Positions 52,830 to 60,807 of a stretch of 64,000 bases of DNA are shown here, in pieces. The DNA is taken from assembly GCF_021735935.1 (NCBI RefSeq), contig NZ_WMDZ01000001.1, positions 186,001 to 250,000 of the forward strand. Reading direction: 5' to 3'. This DNA comes from Sulfitobacter sp. M39 (GTDB taxonomy: Bacteria; Pseudomonadota; Alphaproteobacteria; Rhodobacterales; Rhodobacteraceae). Within the stretch, counting starts at the first letter, position 1; each line of letters begins with the position of its first letter. The translations under genes and the position numbers were made by a program. Under the pieces are notes generated by a model. It made no database searches. It had not been told where the DNA came from and worked only from the letters and a program-made list of their open reading frames with translations.

Positions 52830-53453
52830 TCACCCCTTAGGCATCGGCGTATGCGCGCTGCCCAACAGCACCCCGTAGATGATAAAGCTGACCGCCATCA
52901 CGCGGCGGAACCAGACGTTGAACACCGCCCCCAAGGCCGCCCGCCCCAGCCCCGCCCCAAGCGCGGTAAACCCGGTATAGCTGGCCGCGGTCAGGGTCAG
53001 CGCCGTCGGCACGATCACGATCATCTGGTCCCAGATCGGGACATCCGGCTGCACGAATTGGCTGAAGGCCGCAAGATATCCGGCGACCGATTTCGGGTTG
53101 ATCGTCGCAATCGCAAAGGCACGCCAATAGACCGACGCGGCGGGGCGATCCTCCATCACCACAGGCTTGCCCGCCAGGACCAGCCCGCGCACGCCCAGAT
53201 AGATCAGAAACCCTGCCCCGATCATCTTGGCCACAAAGAACCCCGTGGCCGAGGCCGTCAGCAGCGCCGTCACGCCAATCGCCGACAGCGCAAGAAACAG
53301 CGAGGCCTGCGTCAGGATCGCCAGCACCCCGACCATCGCCCGCGCAAAGCCCAGGTTCATCCCGTTGCTGATACAGTTCACCGCGTTCGGCCCCGGCGTG
53401 GTGACAAACACCACCCAGAAAAGGGCAAACACGAGCCAAGCGTCAAAGCTCAT
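52830..53453 (-). CDS. LysE family amino-acid exporter
   Basis: A 207-residue inner-membrane protein with about six helices. The LysE/RhtB signature is VVFVTTPGPNAVNCISNGMNLG near residue 15, plus GAGFLIYLGVRGLVLAG near 85 and AIATINPKSVAGYLAAF near 115. Probably exports an amino acid such as threonine or homoserine, but no specificity residue can be read. It is a single gene in the same direction as its neighbours. Confidence 0.92.
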   Translation of the reverse strand: MSFDAWLVFALFWVVFVTTPGPNAVNCISNGMNLGFARAMVGVLAILTQASLFLALSAIGVTALLTASATGFFVAKMIGAGFLIYLGVRGLVLAGKPVVMEDRPAASVYWRAFAIATINPKSVAGYLAAFSQFVQPDVPIWDQMIVIVPTALTLTAASYTGFTALGAGLGRAALGAVFNVWFRRVMAVSFIIYGVLLGSAHTPMPKG

Positions 53454-53488
53454 GACATTTCCTTTAATCTACGGGCAGGATCACCGGC

Positions 53489-53944
53489 CTAGACGTTTGC
53501 GAAAACAGATTTCAAAATCGCGGCGAGTGCATCGGCGTCGGTCTGGTCAAACGCGGCGGGCTGGTTGCTGTCGATATCAAAGACACCCAGCAGCTCTCCG
53601 GCGCCGTTCCAGACGGGCAAAACCAGTTCAGACCGCGTGGAGGACGCGCAGGCGATATGGCCCGGAAAGGCATCCACATCCGCAACCAATTGCGTTTCGC
53701 CCGTGCGCGCGGCGGCTCCGCACACCCCACGCGCGAAGGGTATCACCAGACAGCCATGCCCGCCCTGATAGGGCCCGATCTTAAGCAGCTCTGGCGCGGT
53801 CACACGGTAGAACCCCGTCCAGTCAAAGCGGTCGTCGGCGTGGTGCACCTCGCAGGCGACGGTGGCCATCAGCGCCACGCTGTCGGTTTCGCCATCAGTC
53901 AAGGCGTGGAGGGATTTGGAGAGGGTAGGATAGTCAACGCGCAT
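53489..53944 (-). CDS. Free methionine-(R)-sulfoxide reductase (GAF domain)
   Basis: A 151-residue single-GAF protein of the fRMsr type. It reduces free Met-R-sulfoxide. The three redox cysteines of the family are present in GGHGCLVIPF, ARGVCGAAA and HIACASSTRSELVLP, and the FDWTGFYRV segment precedes them. I used the ATG at 53944 (MRVDYPTLSK); the longer frame upstream reads through the extragenic element. Fits an oxidative-stress repair role. Confidence 0.9.
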   Translation of the reverse strand: MRVDYPTLSKSLHALTDGETDSVALMATVACEVHHADDRFDWTGFYRVTAPELLKIGPYQGGHGCLVIPFARGVCGAAARTGETQLVADVDAFPGHIACASSTRSELVLPVWNGAGELLGVFDIDSNQPAAFDQTDADALAAILKSVFANV

Positions 53945-53969
53945 AAAATTGCCTTTTGTTACTGCCGGA

Positions 53970-54020
53970 CCGGGGGGCTGTCTGCCCCCCGACCCCCGAG
54001 GATTTAGTCCATTTGGAAAA
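53970..54020. repeat. Extragenic GC-rich element, copy 2
   Basis: Between thiolase and fRMsr genes: a GGGGGG-CTGTCTG-CCCCCC hairpin (53972-53990), CGACCCCCGAG, then GAGGATTT-N5-ATTTGGAA. The last part matches copy 1 before truB. Likely a dispersed Rhodobacteraceae element; it also may act as the thiolase terminator. Confidence 0.5.
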
Positions 54021-55193
54021 TCAGGGGCGTTCGATCGCAATCGCGGTGCCTTCACCGCCGCCAATGCAGATCGCCGCAATGCCCCGTTTCAGCCCGCGTT
54101 TTTCCAGTGCGTTTAGCAGGGTCACGATAATGCGCGCGCCAGAGGCCCCGATGGGGTGGCCAAGCGCACAGGCACCGCCGTTCACGTTCACGATGTCATG
54201 GGACAGCCCCATTTCATGCATGAAGGCCAGTGGCACGACGGCAAAGGCCTCGTTCACTTCCCACAGATCAACGTCGTCTTTCTGCCAGCCCAACCGGTCC
54301 AGCAGTTTCTGCGCCGCCGGTACGGGCGCGGTGGTGAAAAGCCCCGGTGCCTGCGCGTGACTGGCGTGGCCGAGGATATGCGCGCGGACATTCAACCCTT
54401 GGGATTTGGCTGCTGTTTCAGATGCCAGCACCAATGCCGCCGCCCCGTCCGAGATGGAAGACGCATTCGCTGCCGTTACTGTGCCGCCCTCGCGGAAGGC
54501 TGGTTTGAGTTCGGGGATCTTCTCGGGTCGTGCGTTGCCGGGCTGTTCATCCACCGAGACGGTGAACGACCCTTTACGCGTTTTCAGGTCAACCGCTGCG
54601 ATCTCCCCATCGAACGCGCCGCTACTTTGCGCGTCAAGCGCGCGGGACAGAGAGGCCAGCGCATAGTCATCCTGCACGGCGCGGGTGAATTGGAATGTCT
54701 CGGCGCAGTCTTCGGCGAAGGTGCCCATCAGGCGGCCCTTGTCATAGGCGTCTTCCAACCCGTCGAGGAACATGTGATCGATCACCTGACCGTGCCCCAA
54801 CCGTGCGCCGCCGCGCATTTTCGGCAGCACATAGGGCGCGTTTGTCATGCTCTCCATCCCGCCGGCGATCATGGTGTCGGTCTGACCCAAGGCGATCTGG
54901 TCGAAGGCGATCATCGCCGCCTTCATCCCGGAACCGCACATCTTGTTCAGCGTTGTGGCCGGCACCTCTTCGCCCAGACCTGCCTTGAAGCCGGCCTGAC
55001 GCGCGGGGGCCTGGCCCTGCCCTGCGGGCAACACGCAGCCCATCAGCACCTCGTCCACGGAATTGGTGCCGGCACCGTCCAGCGCCGCCTTGATCGCATG
55101 CCCCCCCAGATCGGCCGCGGTCAGATCGGCAAAGGCCCCTTGAAACCCGCCCATCGGCGTCCGCGCAGCCCCTGCTATCACGACTTTTTCCAT
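54021..55193 (-). CDS. Acetyl-CoA C-acyltransferase (thiolase)
   Basis: A 390-residue thiolase condensing or cleaving acyl-CoA. The nucleophilic Cys is in NKMCGSGMKA (near 90), the His in the VNEAFAV/GNVNGGA region, and the second Cys in GGACALGHPIGASGARI near 378. I chose the ATG at 55193 (MEKVVIAGAARTPMGGF); the longer frame to 55316 is non-coding. Could serve in PHB synthesis, beta-oxidation or acetoacetyl-CoA use; no partner gene is adjacent. Confidence 0.93.
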   Translation of the reverse strand: MEKVVIAGAARTPMGGFQGAFADLTAADLGGHAIKAALDGAGTNSVDEVLMGCVLPAGQGQAPARQAGFKAGLGEEVPATTLNKMCGSGMKAAMIAFDQIALGQTDTMIAGGMESMTNAPYVLPKMRGGARLGHGQVIDHMFLDGLEDAYDKGRLMGTFAEDCAETFQFTRAVQDDYALASLSRALDAQSSGAFDGEIAAVDLKTRKGSFTVSVDEQPGNARPEKIPELKPAFREGGTVTAANASSISDGAAALVLASETAAKSQGLNVRAHILGHASHAQAPGLFTTAPVPAAQKLLDRLGWQKDDVDLWEVNEAFAVVPLAFMHEMGLSHDIVNVNGGACALGHPIGASGARIIVTLLNALEKRGLKRGIAAICIGGGEGTAIAIERP

Positions 55194-55280
55194 TTCGTCC
55201 CCTCCCCGGGAAATGATCATCTTTTGGTAAGGTATCGGCGCTATGCCTTCTGGCGTCCGGGACACCTTGGAGATGACCAT

Positions 55281-55622
55281 ATGAAACTCTCGACCAGAAC
55301 AGAAGGGCAGCTGCACATCATATCCGTGATGGAAGACCGTATTGATGCCGCCGTTGCCCGCGCCTTTAAAGAAGCCATGCGGGATATGATCGAAGATGGG
55401 CCACCTGTGGTTATTCTGGATCTGGGGCAGGTGAATTTTATTGATTCCAGCGGGCTTGGCGCGGTGGTGGCGACGCTGAAACTTCTGTTGCCGGACCGCA
55501 GCCTGACGCTGGCCGGGCTGACGCCCTCGGTTGATCGGGTGTTCCGATTAACGCGGATGGACAGCGTGTTTCCCCTTTTCCCTACCTTGGACGCCGCATT
55601 GGCCGCGCAGGTGCCCGCATGA
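55281..55622 (+). CDS. STAS-domain anti-sigma factor antagonist
   Basis: A 113-residue RsbV/SpoIIAA-like protein. The phosphorylatable Ser lies in VNFIDSSGLGAVVATLK (near residue 58). The start MKLSTRTEGQLHII is set by the ATG at 55281; the open frame extends far upstream through the opposite thiolase gene, but that part is antisense to it and non-coding. The stop overlaps the start of the kinase gene by 4 bp, as in other partner-switch pairs. Confidence 0.9.
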   Translation: MKLSTRTEGQLHIISVMEDRIDAAVARAFKEAMRDMIEDGPPVVILDLGQVNFIDSSGLGAVVATLKLLLPDRSLTLAGLTPSVDRVFRLTRMDSVFPLFPTLDAALAAQVPA

Positions 55623-56098
55623 GCGCCCCGAACCGGAACGAAGGCACAGTCGGTCAGGCGGATACCCCCTATGGCTTCGAGGTGACGTCGGAAGCCTCTG
55701 CCGATGCGGTACGCGCGGCCCTTGGTCATATCCGCGATGAGCTGGCCGATCGGGGGCTATCGCAAGAGAACCTCGAGATTGTGGAACTGGTGCTGGCCGA
55801 GACGTTGAATAACGTGGTCGAACACGCCTATGCCGGATTGCCCCAAGCAGGGCTGATCGGGGTGCGCGGGGCCTATGCGCCGGATGACTTGCGGTTTCGC
55901 ATCACCGATCTGGGCAAACCGATGCCGGGGTTCACGCTGCCTATGGGGGAACCGTTTAACGTCTTGGACATCACAGACGATCTTCCAGAAGGGGGATTTG
56001 GGTGGGGGTTGATACGACTGCTTAGCTGCGAGCTGGAGTATTCGCGCATGGGCGATATGAACCTGCTGGCGCTGCGCGTGCCTCTGGCCGCAGGGTGA
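55619..56098 (+). CDS. RsbW-like serine kinase / anti-sigma factor
   Basis: A 159-residue GHKL ATPase of the HATPase_c_2 type. N-box LVLAETLNNVVEHAY (near 60), G1 TDLGKPMPG (near 97) and the glycine lid PEGGFGWGLIRLL (near 120) are present. It should phosphorylate the STAS partner and bind a sigma factor or another effector. No PP2C phosphatase or sigma gene is adjacent in the window. Confidence 0.9.
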   Translation: MSAPNRNEGTVGQADTPYGFEVTSEASADAVRAALGHIRDELADRGLSQENLEIVELVLAETLNNVVEHAYAGLPQAGLIGVRGAYAPDDLRFRITDLGKPMPGFTLPMGEPFNVLDITDDLPEGGFGWGLIRLLSCELEYSRMGDMNLLALRVPLAAG

Positions 56099-56405
56099 CG
56101 CCGGCGCTGTGGTTAGCGTTGGCGGTGTCAGGGATAAAGGCGTTAAGTTTTTGGTCACCCCTGCGGCAGCCGCAATCAAAGTTCCGCAATAGCGCCTCAA
56201 AGGTTTCATAATTCCGCCCAGCTTTGCGGGCAACATCGGTTCTGTAGCTGCATATGGCTTCCCTCGGCGTTGCGTTTTAATAGCCCCCACCCAGTACGCA
56301 ACGCCGAGGCACATTTACTGTGCCCGTTCCTCTTATAATTGATTGCCCGCGCGACGTGCGGCGCGCTACGTTCAGCCCAATGACAGCAATCAAGGGCGAA
56401 TAACC
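56099..56405. other. 307-bp intergenic region with a long inverted repeat
   Basis: No ORF of coding character lies here. Its main feature is the perfect inverted repeat at 56262-56309. The promoter of the downstream gene must be in it, but I see no clear boxes. Confidence 0.5.
56262..56309. repeat. Perfect 14-bp inverted repeat
   Basis: CCTCGGCGTTGCGT (56262-56275) and ACGCAACGCCGAGG (56296-56309) are exact complements around a 20-base loop containing CCCCCACCC. No T-run follows, so it may be a terminator for the RsbW gene in weak form, or a 5' leader structure of the next gene, 97 bp upstream of its start. Confidence 0.7.
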
Positions 56406-57983
56406 ATGCGCGACTTCCACCTTCCCGGACGATCCCCTGTTCTGGCAAGCAATGGCATGTGTGCCACCTCTCATCCTTTGGCTGCGAAGACCGCTGTCGA
56501 TATTCTTGAGCGGGGCGGCAACGCGATGGATGCCGCGATTGCCGGTGCCGTGCTGCTGGGGATTTGCGAGCCGCAGATGACCGGGATCGGCGGGGATTGC
56601 TTTGTGCTGTATTCGCCGGCGGGCAGCGAAGAGGTGCACGCGCTGAACGGATCAGGCCGCGCCCCTGCTGCGTTGGATGCCGCCCATTTGCGGGACGCTG
56701 GCGAAAAGACAGTGCCGCTGCGCAGCGCCCATGCCGTGACGATTCCGGGCGCGATTGACGCGTTTTGCCACCTGTCCGGCACCATCGGCACCATGGGTCT
56801 GGACACGATACTGGCCCCCGCGATCCGCTATGCCGAAGAAGGCGTGCCCGTGGCGGCACGCGTCGCCTTTGATTGGAGCAATGATGCGGGCACCTTGCAG
56901 GGGGCCGCACGCGATTTCTATCTGACCGGCGGCAAGGCCCCAAAGACCGGCGACATCTTCCGCGCCCCCGGTCAGGCCGAAGTGCTGCGCCGCATCGCCA
57001 AGTACGGGCGCGATGCCTTCTATACCGGTGAGGTGGCCGAAGATATCGTCGCCTCTCTTAATGCGATGGGGGGCAAGCACACGGCAGAGGATTTCGCCGC
57101 CACCGCTTGCACCCCCGGTGAACCGCTCGCATCTACCTATCAGGGCGTCGAGGTACTGGAACATGCGCCGAACGGTCAGGGGGCGACTGCACTGTTGATG
57201 ATGAACATGCTGTCGCATTTCGACATTGCATCAATGGATCCTTGGGGCGCGGAGCGTGTCCATATCGAGGCGGAAACCGCCAAACTGGCATACGATGCAC
57301 GAAATCGTTTTCTGGCGGACCCGGACCATACCGCACGTCTGGCGCATATGCTTGCGCCTGAAACGGCGCGGGAGCTGGCGGCGTTGATCGACCCGAAGAA
57401 AGCCATGCCCGACCCTGTTGCCCTGTCAGAGGCGGTGCATAAGGATACGATCTATATCACCGTGGTGGACAAGGATGGGATGTCCGTGTCGTTGATCTAT
57501 TCGATCTTCCACGGTTTCGGGTCGGGCATCGCGTCGGATAAATTCGGTATCCTGCTGCAAAACCGCGGTGCTGGCTTCACCCTTGACCAAGGGCACGCGA
57601 ACGAGCTGAAGGGCGGCAAGCGGCCGATGCACACGATCATTCCGGGGATGATCAAACGCGATGGTAAGATGATCATGCCCTTTGGCGTGATGGGCGGGGC
57701 CTACCAGCCCAATGGCCACGCGCGGTTTGTCTCTAACCTGACGGATTTCGGGCTAGACCCTCAGGCCGCCATCGACGCTCCCCGCGCGTTTTCGGATAAA
57801 GGCATCCTGAACGTAGAGCGGGGGTATAGCGACGCAGTTCGCGCCAAGCTTGCCGAGATGGGGCATAAGGTCGAAATTCCAACCACAGCCATCGGCGGCG
57901 CGCAGGCGATCCAGCTGCACGACAACGGTTTGCTAGAGGGGGCGAGCGACGCGCGCAAGGATGGGTGTGCCCTGGGCTATTGA
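56406..57983 (+). CDS. Gamma-glutamyltransferase family Ntn-hydrolase
   Basis: A 525-residue proenzyme of the gamma-glutamyltranspeptidase family, cut by itself at a Thr. The nucleophile region reads KDTIYITVVDKDGMSVS with the Thr at the family position; the usual Thr-His after it is replaced by Ile-Tyr, which is more like the HpxW/oxamate amidohydrolase branch than glutathione-cleaving GGT. No signal peptide is visible, so probably cytosolic. I used the ATG at 56406 (MRDFHLPGRSPV). Substrate uncertain. Confidence 0.87.
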   Translation: MRDFHLPGRSPVLASNGMCATSHPLAAKTAVDILERGGNAMDAAIAGAVLLGICEPQMTGIGGDCFVLYSPAGSEEVHALNGSGRAPAALDAAHLRDAGEKTVPLRSAHAVTIPGAIDAFCHLSGTIGTMGLDTILAPAIRYAEEGVPVAARVAFDWSNDAGTLQGAARDFYLTGGKAPKTGDIFRAPGQAEVLRRIAKYGRDAFYTGEVAEDIVASLNAMGGKHTAEDFAATACTPGEPLASTYQGVEVLEHAPNGQGATALLMMNMLSHFDIASMDPWGAERVHIEAETAKLAYDARNRFLADPDHTARLAHMLAPETARELAALIDPKKAMPDPVALSEAVHKDTIYITVVDKDGMSVSLIYSIFHGFGSGIASDKFGILLQNRGAGFTLDQGHANELKGGKRPMHTIIPGMIKRDGKMIMPFGVMGGAYQPNGHARFVSNLTDFGLDPQAAIDAPRAFSDKGILNVERGYSDAVRAKLAEMGHKVEIPTTAIGGAQAIQLHDNGLLEGASDARKDGCALGY

Positions 57984-57997
57984 ACAAGGGCGGCGGG

Positions 57998-58014
57998 GCG
58001 CGGGTCACCCGCGC
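57998..58014. terminator. Short convergent hairpin
   Basis: GCGCGGG-TCA-CCCGCGC followed by TTTG lies between two convergent stops (57983 and 58021). Small but GC-rich and well placed. Confidence 0.45.
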
Positions 58015-58020
58015 TTTGCC

Positions 58021-58347
58021 TCAGTTCAGCTGGAAGTGCAGCGGATAGGCGCCATCGGTGAACGGCCCGAAGAGATCGGGGATATCGGGATGGTCCACAG
58101 GTTCGCCCGAGTAATCGGCCACGAGGTTCTGCTCGGACACATAGGCCACGTAATAGCTTTGTTCGTTTTCGGCCAGCAGGTGATAATACGGCTGGTCTTT
58201 CTCGGGGCGGCTGTCTTCCGGAATAGCCTCGTACCATTCTTCGGTATTGGCAAATTCGGGGTCCACGTCAAAAATCACCCCTCGGAAGGGATGTTTTTTG
58301 TGCCGGACGATCTGGCCCAAGTGGTATTTCGCGCGCGTTCTTATCAT
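58021..58347 (-). CDS. hspQ: Heat shock protein HspQ
   Basis: A 108-residue small protein of the HspQ (YccV) family. In E. coli it stimulates degradation of some Lon substrates. Family features: AKYHLGQIVRHKKHPFRGVIFDVDP (the segment around KYHLGQIVRH), WYEAIPEDSRPEKDQPYYHLL and the C-terminal FGPFTDGAYPLHFQLN. I used the ATG at 58347; the longer frame lacks similarity. Divergent from the AEC transporter, 84 bp away. Confidence 0.92.
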   Translation of the reverse strand: MIRTRAKYHLGQIVRHKKHPFRGVIFDVDPEFANTEEWYEAIPEDSRPEKDQPYYHLLAENEQSYYVAYVSEQNLVADYSGEPVDHPDIPDLFGPFTDGAYPLHFQLN

Positions 58348-58431
58348 AACATCGGTGCACCTACCGTTCGTTCGTAGTCCCTTCAAGGGGCTTTTGTCCA
58401 ATCCTGCTACGCGTAACCAAGGAAACACTTT

Positions 58432-59313
58432 GTGAACTTAGCCCTGACAGTGCTTGAAATTGTGGCCCCTGTGTTCTTGCTCGCGGGGATCGGCTTTGCG
58501 TGGGTGAAGCTGGGGTTCGAATATCGCATCCAGTTTGTGACCCAGCTGGCGATGACCCTATCGGTGCCCTGTCTGATTTTCGTGTCGCTGATGACAACGC
58601 AGATCGACCCCGCCGCGCTGAGCGCTTTGTCACTGGCAACAGTGGCGGCCTATGGCGGGGTAACGCTGCTGGCCGCCGTGATCGTGCGCGTGTTCGGGTT
58701 GAACCGGCGGACCTATCTGGCCCCGATGATTTTCGGAAATACCGGCAATCTGGGCCTGCCGCTCGCACTTTTTGCCTTTGGCGACACGGGGTTGGGTTAC
58801 GCCGTTGTGGTCTTTGCCATTATGGCCATCTGGTCGTTCACTTTTGGAATCTGGCTGGTCGCGGGGTCGGGATCCTTTGGGAAGGTCATCCGTGAACCGC
58901 TGGTCTGGGGCACGGCATTGGGCGCACTGTTTCTGGTTCAAGGCTGGGAAACGCCGGTGTTTCTGACCAACACGCTGTCCCTGCTGGGCCAGATGGCGAT
59001 CCCGATCATGCTGATTACCTTGGGCGTGGCCGTGGCACGACTGTCCCCCGGCGGGATCGGGCGCGCGGTGGTTTTGTCACTGATCAAGCTTGCGATCTGC
59101 ATCGGCATCGCCGCTTTGGCGGGTTGGTTCTTTGACCTTGATAAAATCGCTTTTGGCGTGCTGGTCTTGCAGGTTGCCACACCGGTGGCGGTGACATCCT
59201 ACCTACTGGCAGAGAAATACGGTGCGGATGCGGAGTCTGTCGCGGGGCTGGTTGTCGTCTCTACCGTGCTATCGGTTGCCGCTTTACCGCTTATGCTGGG
59301 GTTTCTGCTGTAA
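58432..59313 (+). CDS. AEC family transporter
   Basis: A 293-residue inner-membrane protein with about ten helices, matching the auxin efflux carrier (AEC) family (opening VAPVFLLAGIGFAWVKLG; middle FGNTGNLGLPLALFAFGD; end VVSTVLSVAALPLMLGFLL). It starts with GTG at 58432, with AAGGAAA upstream. Likely a malonate-type or other carboxylate carrier; substrate not readable. Confidence 0.9.
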   Translation: MNLALTVLEIVAPVFLLAGIGFAWVKLGFEYRIQFVTQLAMTLSVPCLIFVSLMTTQIDPAALSALSLATVAAYGGVTLLAAVIVRVFGLNRRTYLAPMIFGNTGNLGLPLALFAFGDTGLGYAVVVFAIMAIWSFTFGIWLVAGSGSFGKVIREPLVWGTALGALFLVQGWETPVFLTNTLSLLGQMAIPIMLITLGVAVARLSPGGIGRAVVLSLIKLAICIGIAALAGWFFDLDKIAFGVLVLQVATPVAVTSYLLAEKYGADAESVAGLVVVSTVLSVAALPLMLGFLL

Positions 59314-59384
59314 TTTCTGGTGGGCGTCGGCAGGGCAATCTGATAAACTAAATGTAATAAAAACACGATAAAAGCGAGAGGCCG

Positions 59385-59975
59385 ATGAGCAGAACCTTTT
59401 GCGCCCTGATAATTGCTGTGCTTTTGGCATCATGTAGTGGCGGCCCGACAAGTGCACCACGAGACCTTGATAATGCATGTGCGATTCTCAAAGAGCGCCC
59501 AGAATATTACCGCGCATTCCGTGCAGCTGAACGCCGTTGGGGCGTGCCTGTCCATGTGCAGATGGCGACGATCCATCAGGAAAGCAAATTCATCGCGGAC
59601 GCCCGTACGCCGTTCCGCTATGTTATCGGTGTGATCCCCATGGGCCGCCAGTCCAGCGCCTTTGGCTACAGCCAAGCGCTTGATGCGACATGGGATGAAT
59701 ATCTGGCCGAAGCTGGCGGTTTCCGTGCCAAGCGCGACCGGATCAACGACGCGTCGGATTTCATGGGGTGGTACATGAATAAGAGCCGCGACAAGAACGG
59801 CATCCCCTTGCATGACGCGGAAAACCAGTATCTGGCCTATCATGAAGGCAACACGGGCTATGCGCGCCAAAGCTATAATTCGAAACCCTGGCTGGTCGCC
59901 GTGGCGCGCAAGGTGCGTGCGCGCTCCGATATGTACCAGCAGCAGATTGCAGGGTGTCGCCTGTCACGTTGGTAA
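59385..59975 (+). CDS. Lipoprotein with SLT-type transglycosylase fold
   Basis: A 196-residue lipoprotein: lipobox LLASC places the lipidated Cys near residue 17. The rest matches SLT-like muramidases: MATIHQESKFIADARTP near 61 with Glu in HQES as the catalytic acid candidate, SSAFGYSQALDATWDEYL near 90 and NQYLAYHEGNTGYARQSY near 145. It should act on peptidoglycan in the periplasm. A terminator follows 21 bp later. Confidence 0.8.
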   Translation: MSRTFCALIIAVLLASCSGGPTSAPRDLDNACAILKERPEYYRAFRAAERRWGVPVHVQMATIHQESKFIADARTPFRYVIGVIPMGRQSSAFGYSQALDATWDEYLAEAGGFRAKRDRINDASDFMGWYMNKSRDKNGIPLHDAENQYLAYHEGNTGYARQSYNSKPWLVAVARKVRARSDMYQQQIAGCRLSRW

Positions 59976-59996
59976 GCTGACCAACACCGGATAAAG

Positions 59997-60030
59997 AAAG
60001 GGCCCCGAACGTATGTTCGGGGCCCTTTTT
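59997..60030. terminator. Bidirectional terminator between SLT lipoprotein and lolA
   Basis: A perfect 14-bp stem AAAGGGCCCCGAAC/GTTCGGGGCCCTTT with a GTAT loop and T/A tracts on both sides, between convergent genes. Confidence 0.93.
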
Positions 60031-60032
60031 CC

Positions 60033-60635
60033 TTAGCGGTTCACCTGACCGGGGCTGCCCACGTCAAACAGTTTGTTGGGCAGGCTGCCGCCCTTCTGCA
60101 GATCGCCCAGAACCACGGTGGTTTTGGTGCCGTTGCCGTCGTTGATGATCCACTGGCGCAGTTCGACTGGGTTGCCGGTGAACTTCAGTTCGATATTGCC
60201 ATATTCAGGATGCGCGGGGTCTTGGGCGCGCACGGTGGTCGCGGTGCCGTCATAGTTATGACCCGTCACCATCTTGGCCTGACCAAGGTTCACATTCGCG
60301 GCCAGAATGATCGACAGCGGCGTCTTGGACAGCGGGTATGTCTCTGCCGGTTGGTTGGATTTCTTGTCGTAGATCACAACCGTATTGCTGCCCGCCACAA
60401 CAACCCCCGAATCCGGTGCGTTGTATTCAAAGCGCACTTTGCCCGGACGTTTGATGTAAATCGTGCCGGTGCTGATCGAGCCGTCATCGTTGATCTGGGT
60501 GAATTCGCCCTTGGCGGTTTTCAGATCGTTAAGATAGCCGGAAATCGCGTTCAGCGGCAGTTTGTCGGCGGCGGCGGGCATCACAGCTGCCAACCCCAGA
60601 CCAATGGCCAGAACGGTGGTGGTAACAAAACGCAT
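60033..60635 (-). CDS. lolA: Outer-membrane lipoprotein carrier LolA
   Basis: A 200-residue periplasmic chaperone bringing lipoproteins from LolCDE to the outer membrane. Signal peptide 1-22 (ending PAAADK), then the LolA fold: YLNDLKTAKGEFTQINDDGS, IYIKRPGKVRFEYNAPD and SNTVVIYDKKSNQ. I used the ATG at 60635. It lies 172 bp after ftsK in the same direction, with a terminator between them, so it probably has its own promoter. Confidence 0.93.
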   Translation of the reverse strand: MRFVTTTVLAIGLGLAAVMPAAADKLPLNAISGYLNDLKTAKGEFTQINDDGSISTGTIYIKRPGKVRFEYNAPDSGVVVAGSNTVVIYDKKSNQPAETYPLSKTPLSIILAANVNLGQAKMVTGHNYDGTATTVRAQDPAHPEYGNIELKFTGNPVELRQWIINDGNGTKTTVVLGDLQKGGSLPNKLFDVGSPGQVNR

Positions 60636-60740
60636 TATAGTCTTCCTATTCTTATTCCAGTGCCTTGCCTTCGACATAGGGCTTCGCGTCATGATATACG
60701 ATATCACGCAGCAGGATATCGCCTAACACGCCCGAAATGC

Positions 60741-60773
60741 AAAAGGGGCTGGCCTGTTCCCAAGCCAACCCCC
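60741..60773 (-). terminator. Terminator of ftsK
   Basis: On the minus strand GGGGTTGGC...GCCAGCCCC (one wobble/mismatch) is followed by TTTT, 35 bp after the ftsK stop. The gap to lolA is otherwise plain. Confidence 0.75.
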
Positions 60774-60807
60774 GGCGTCGCAATGACGTTCCGATTATTT
60801 TTGCGCG

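Noticed and set aside
54156..55280. Upstream extension of the STAS gene frame by 375 codons
   Set aside because: This part lies antisense to the thiolase gene; the STAS domain begins right at the ATG 55281.
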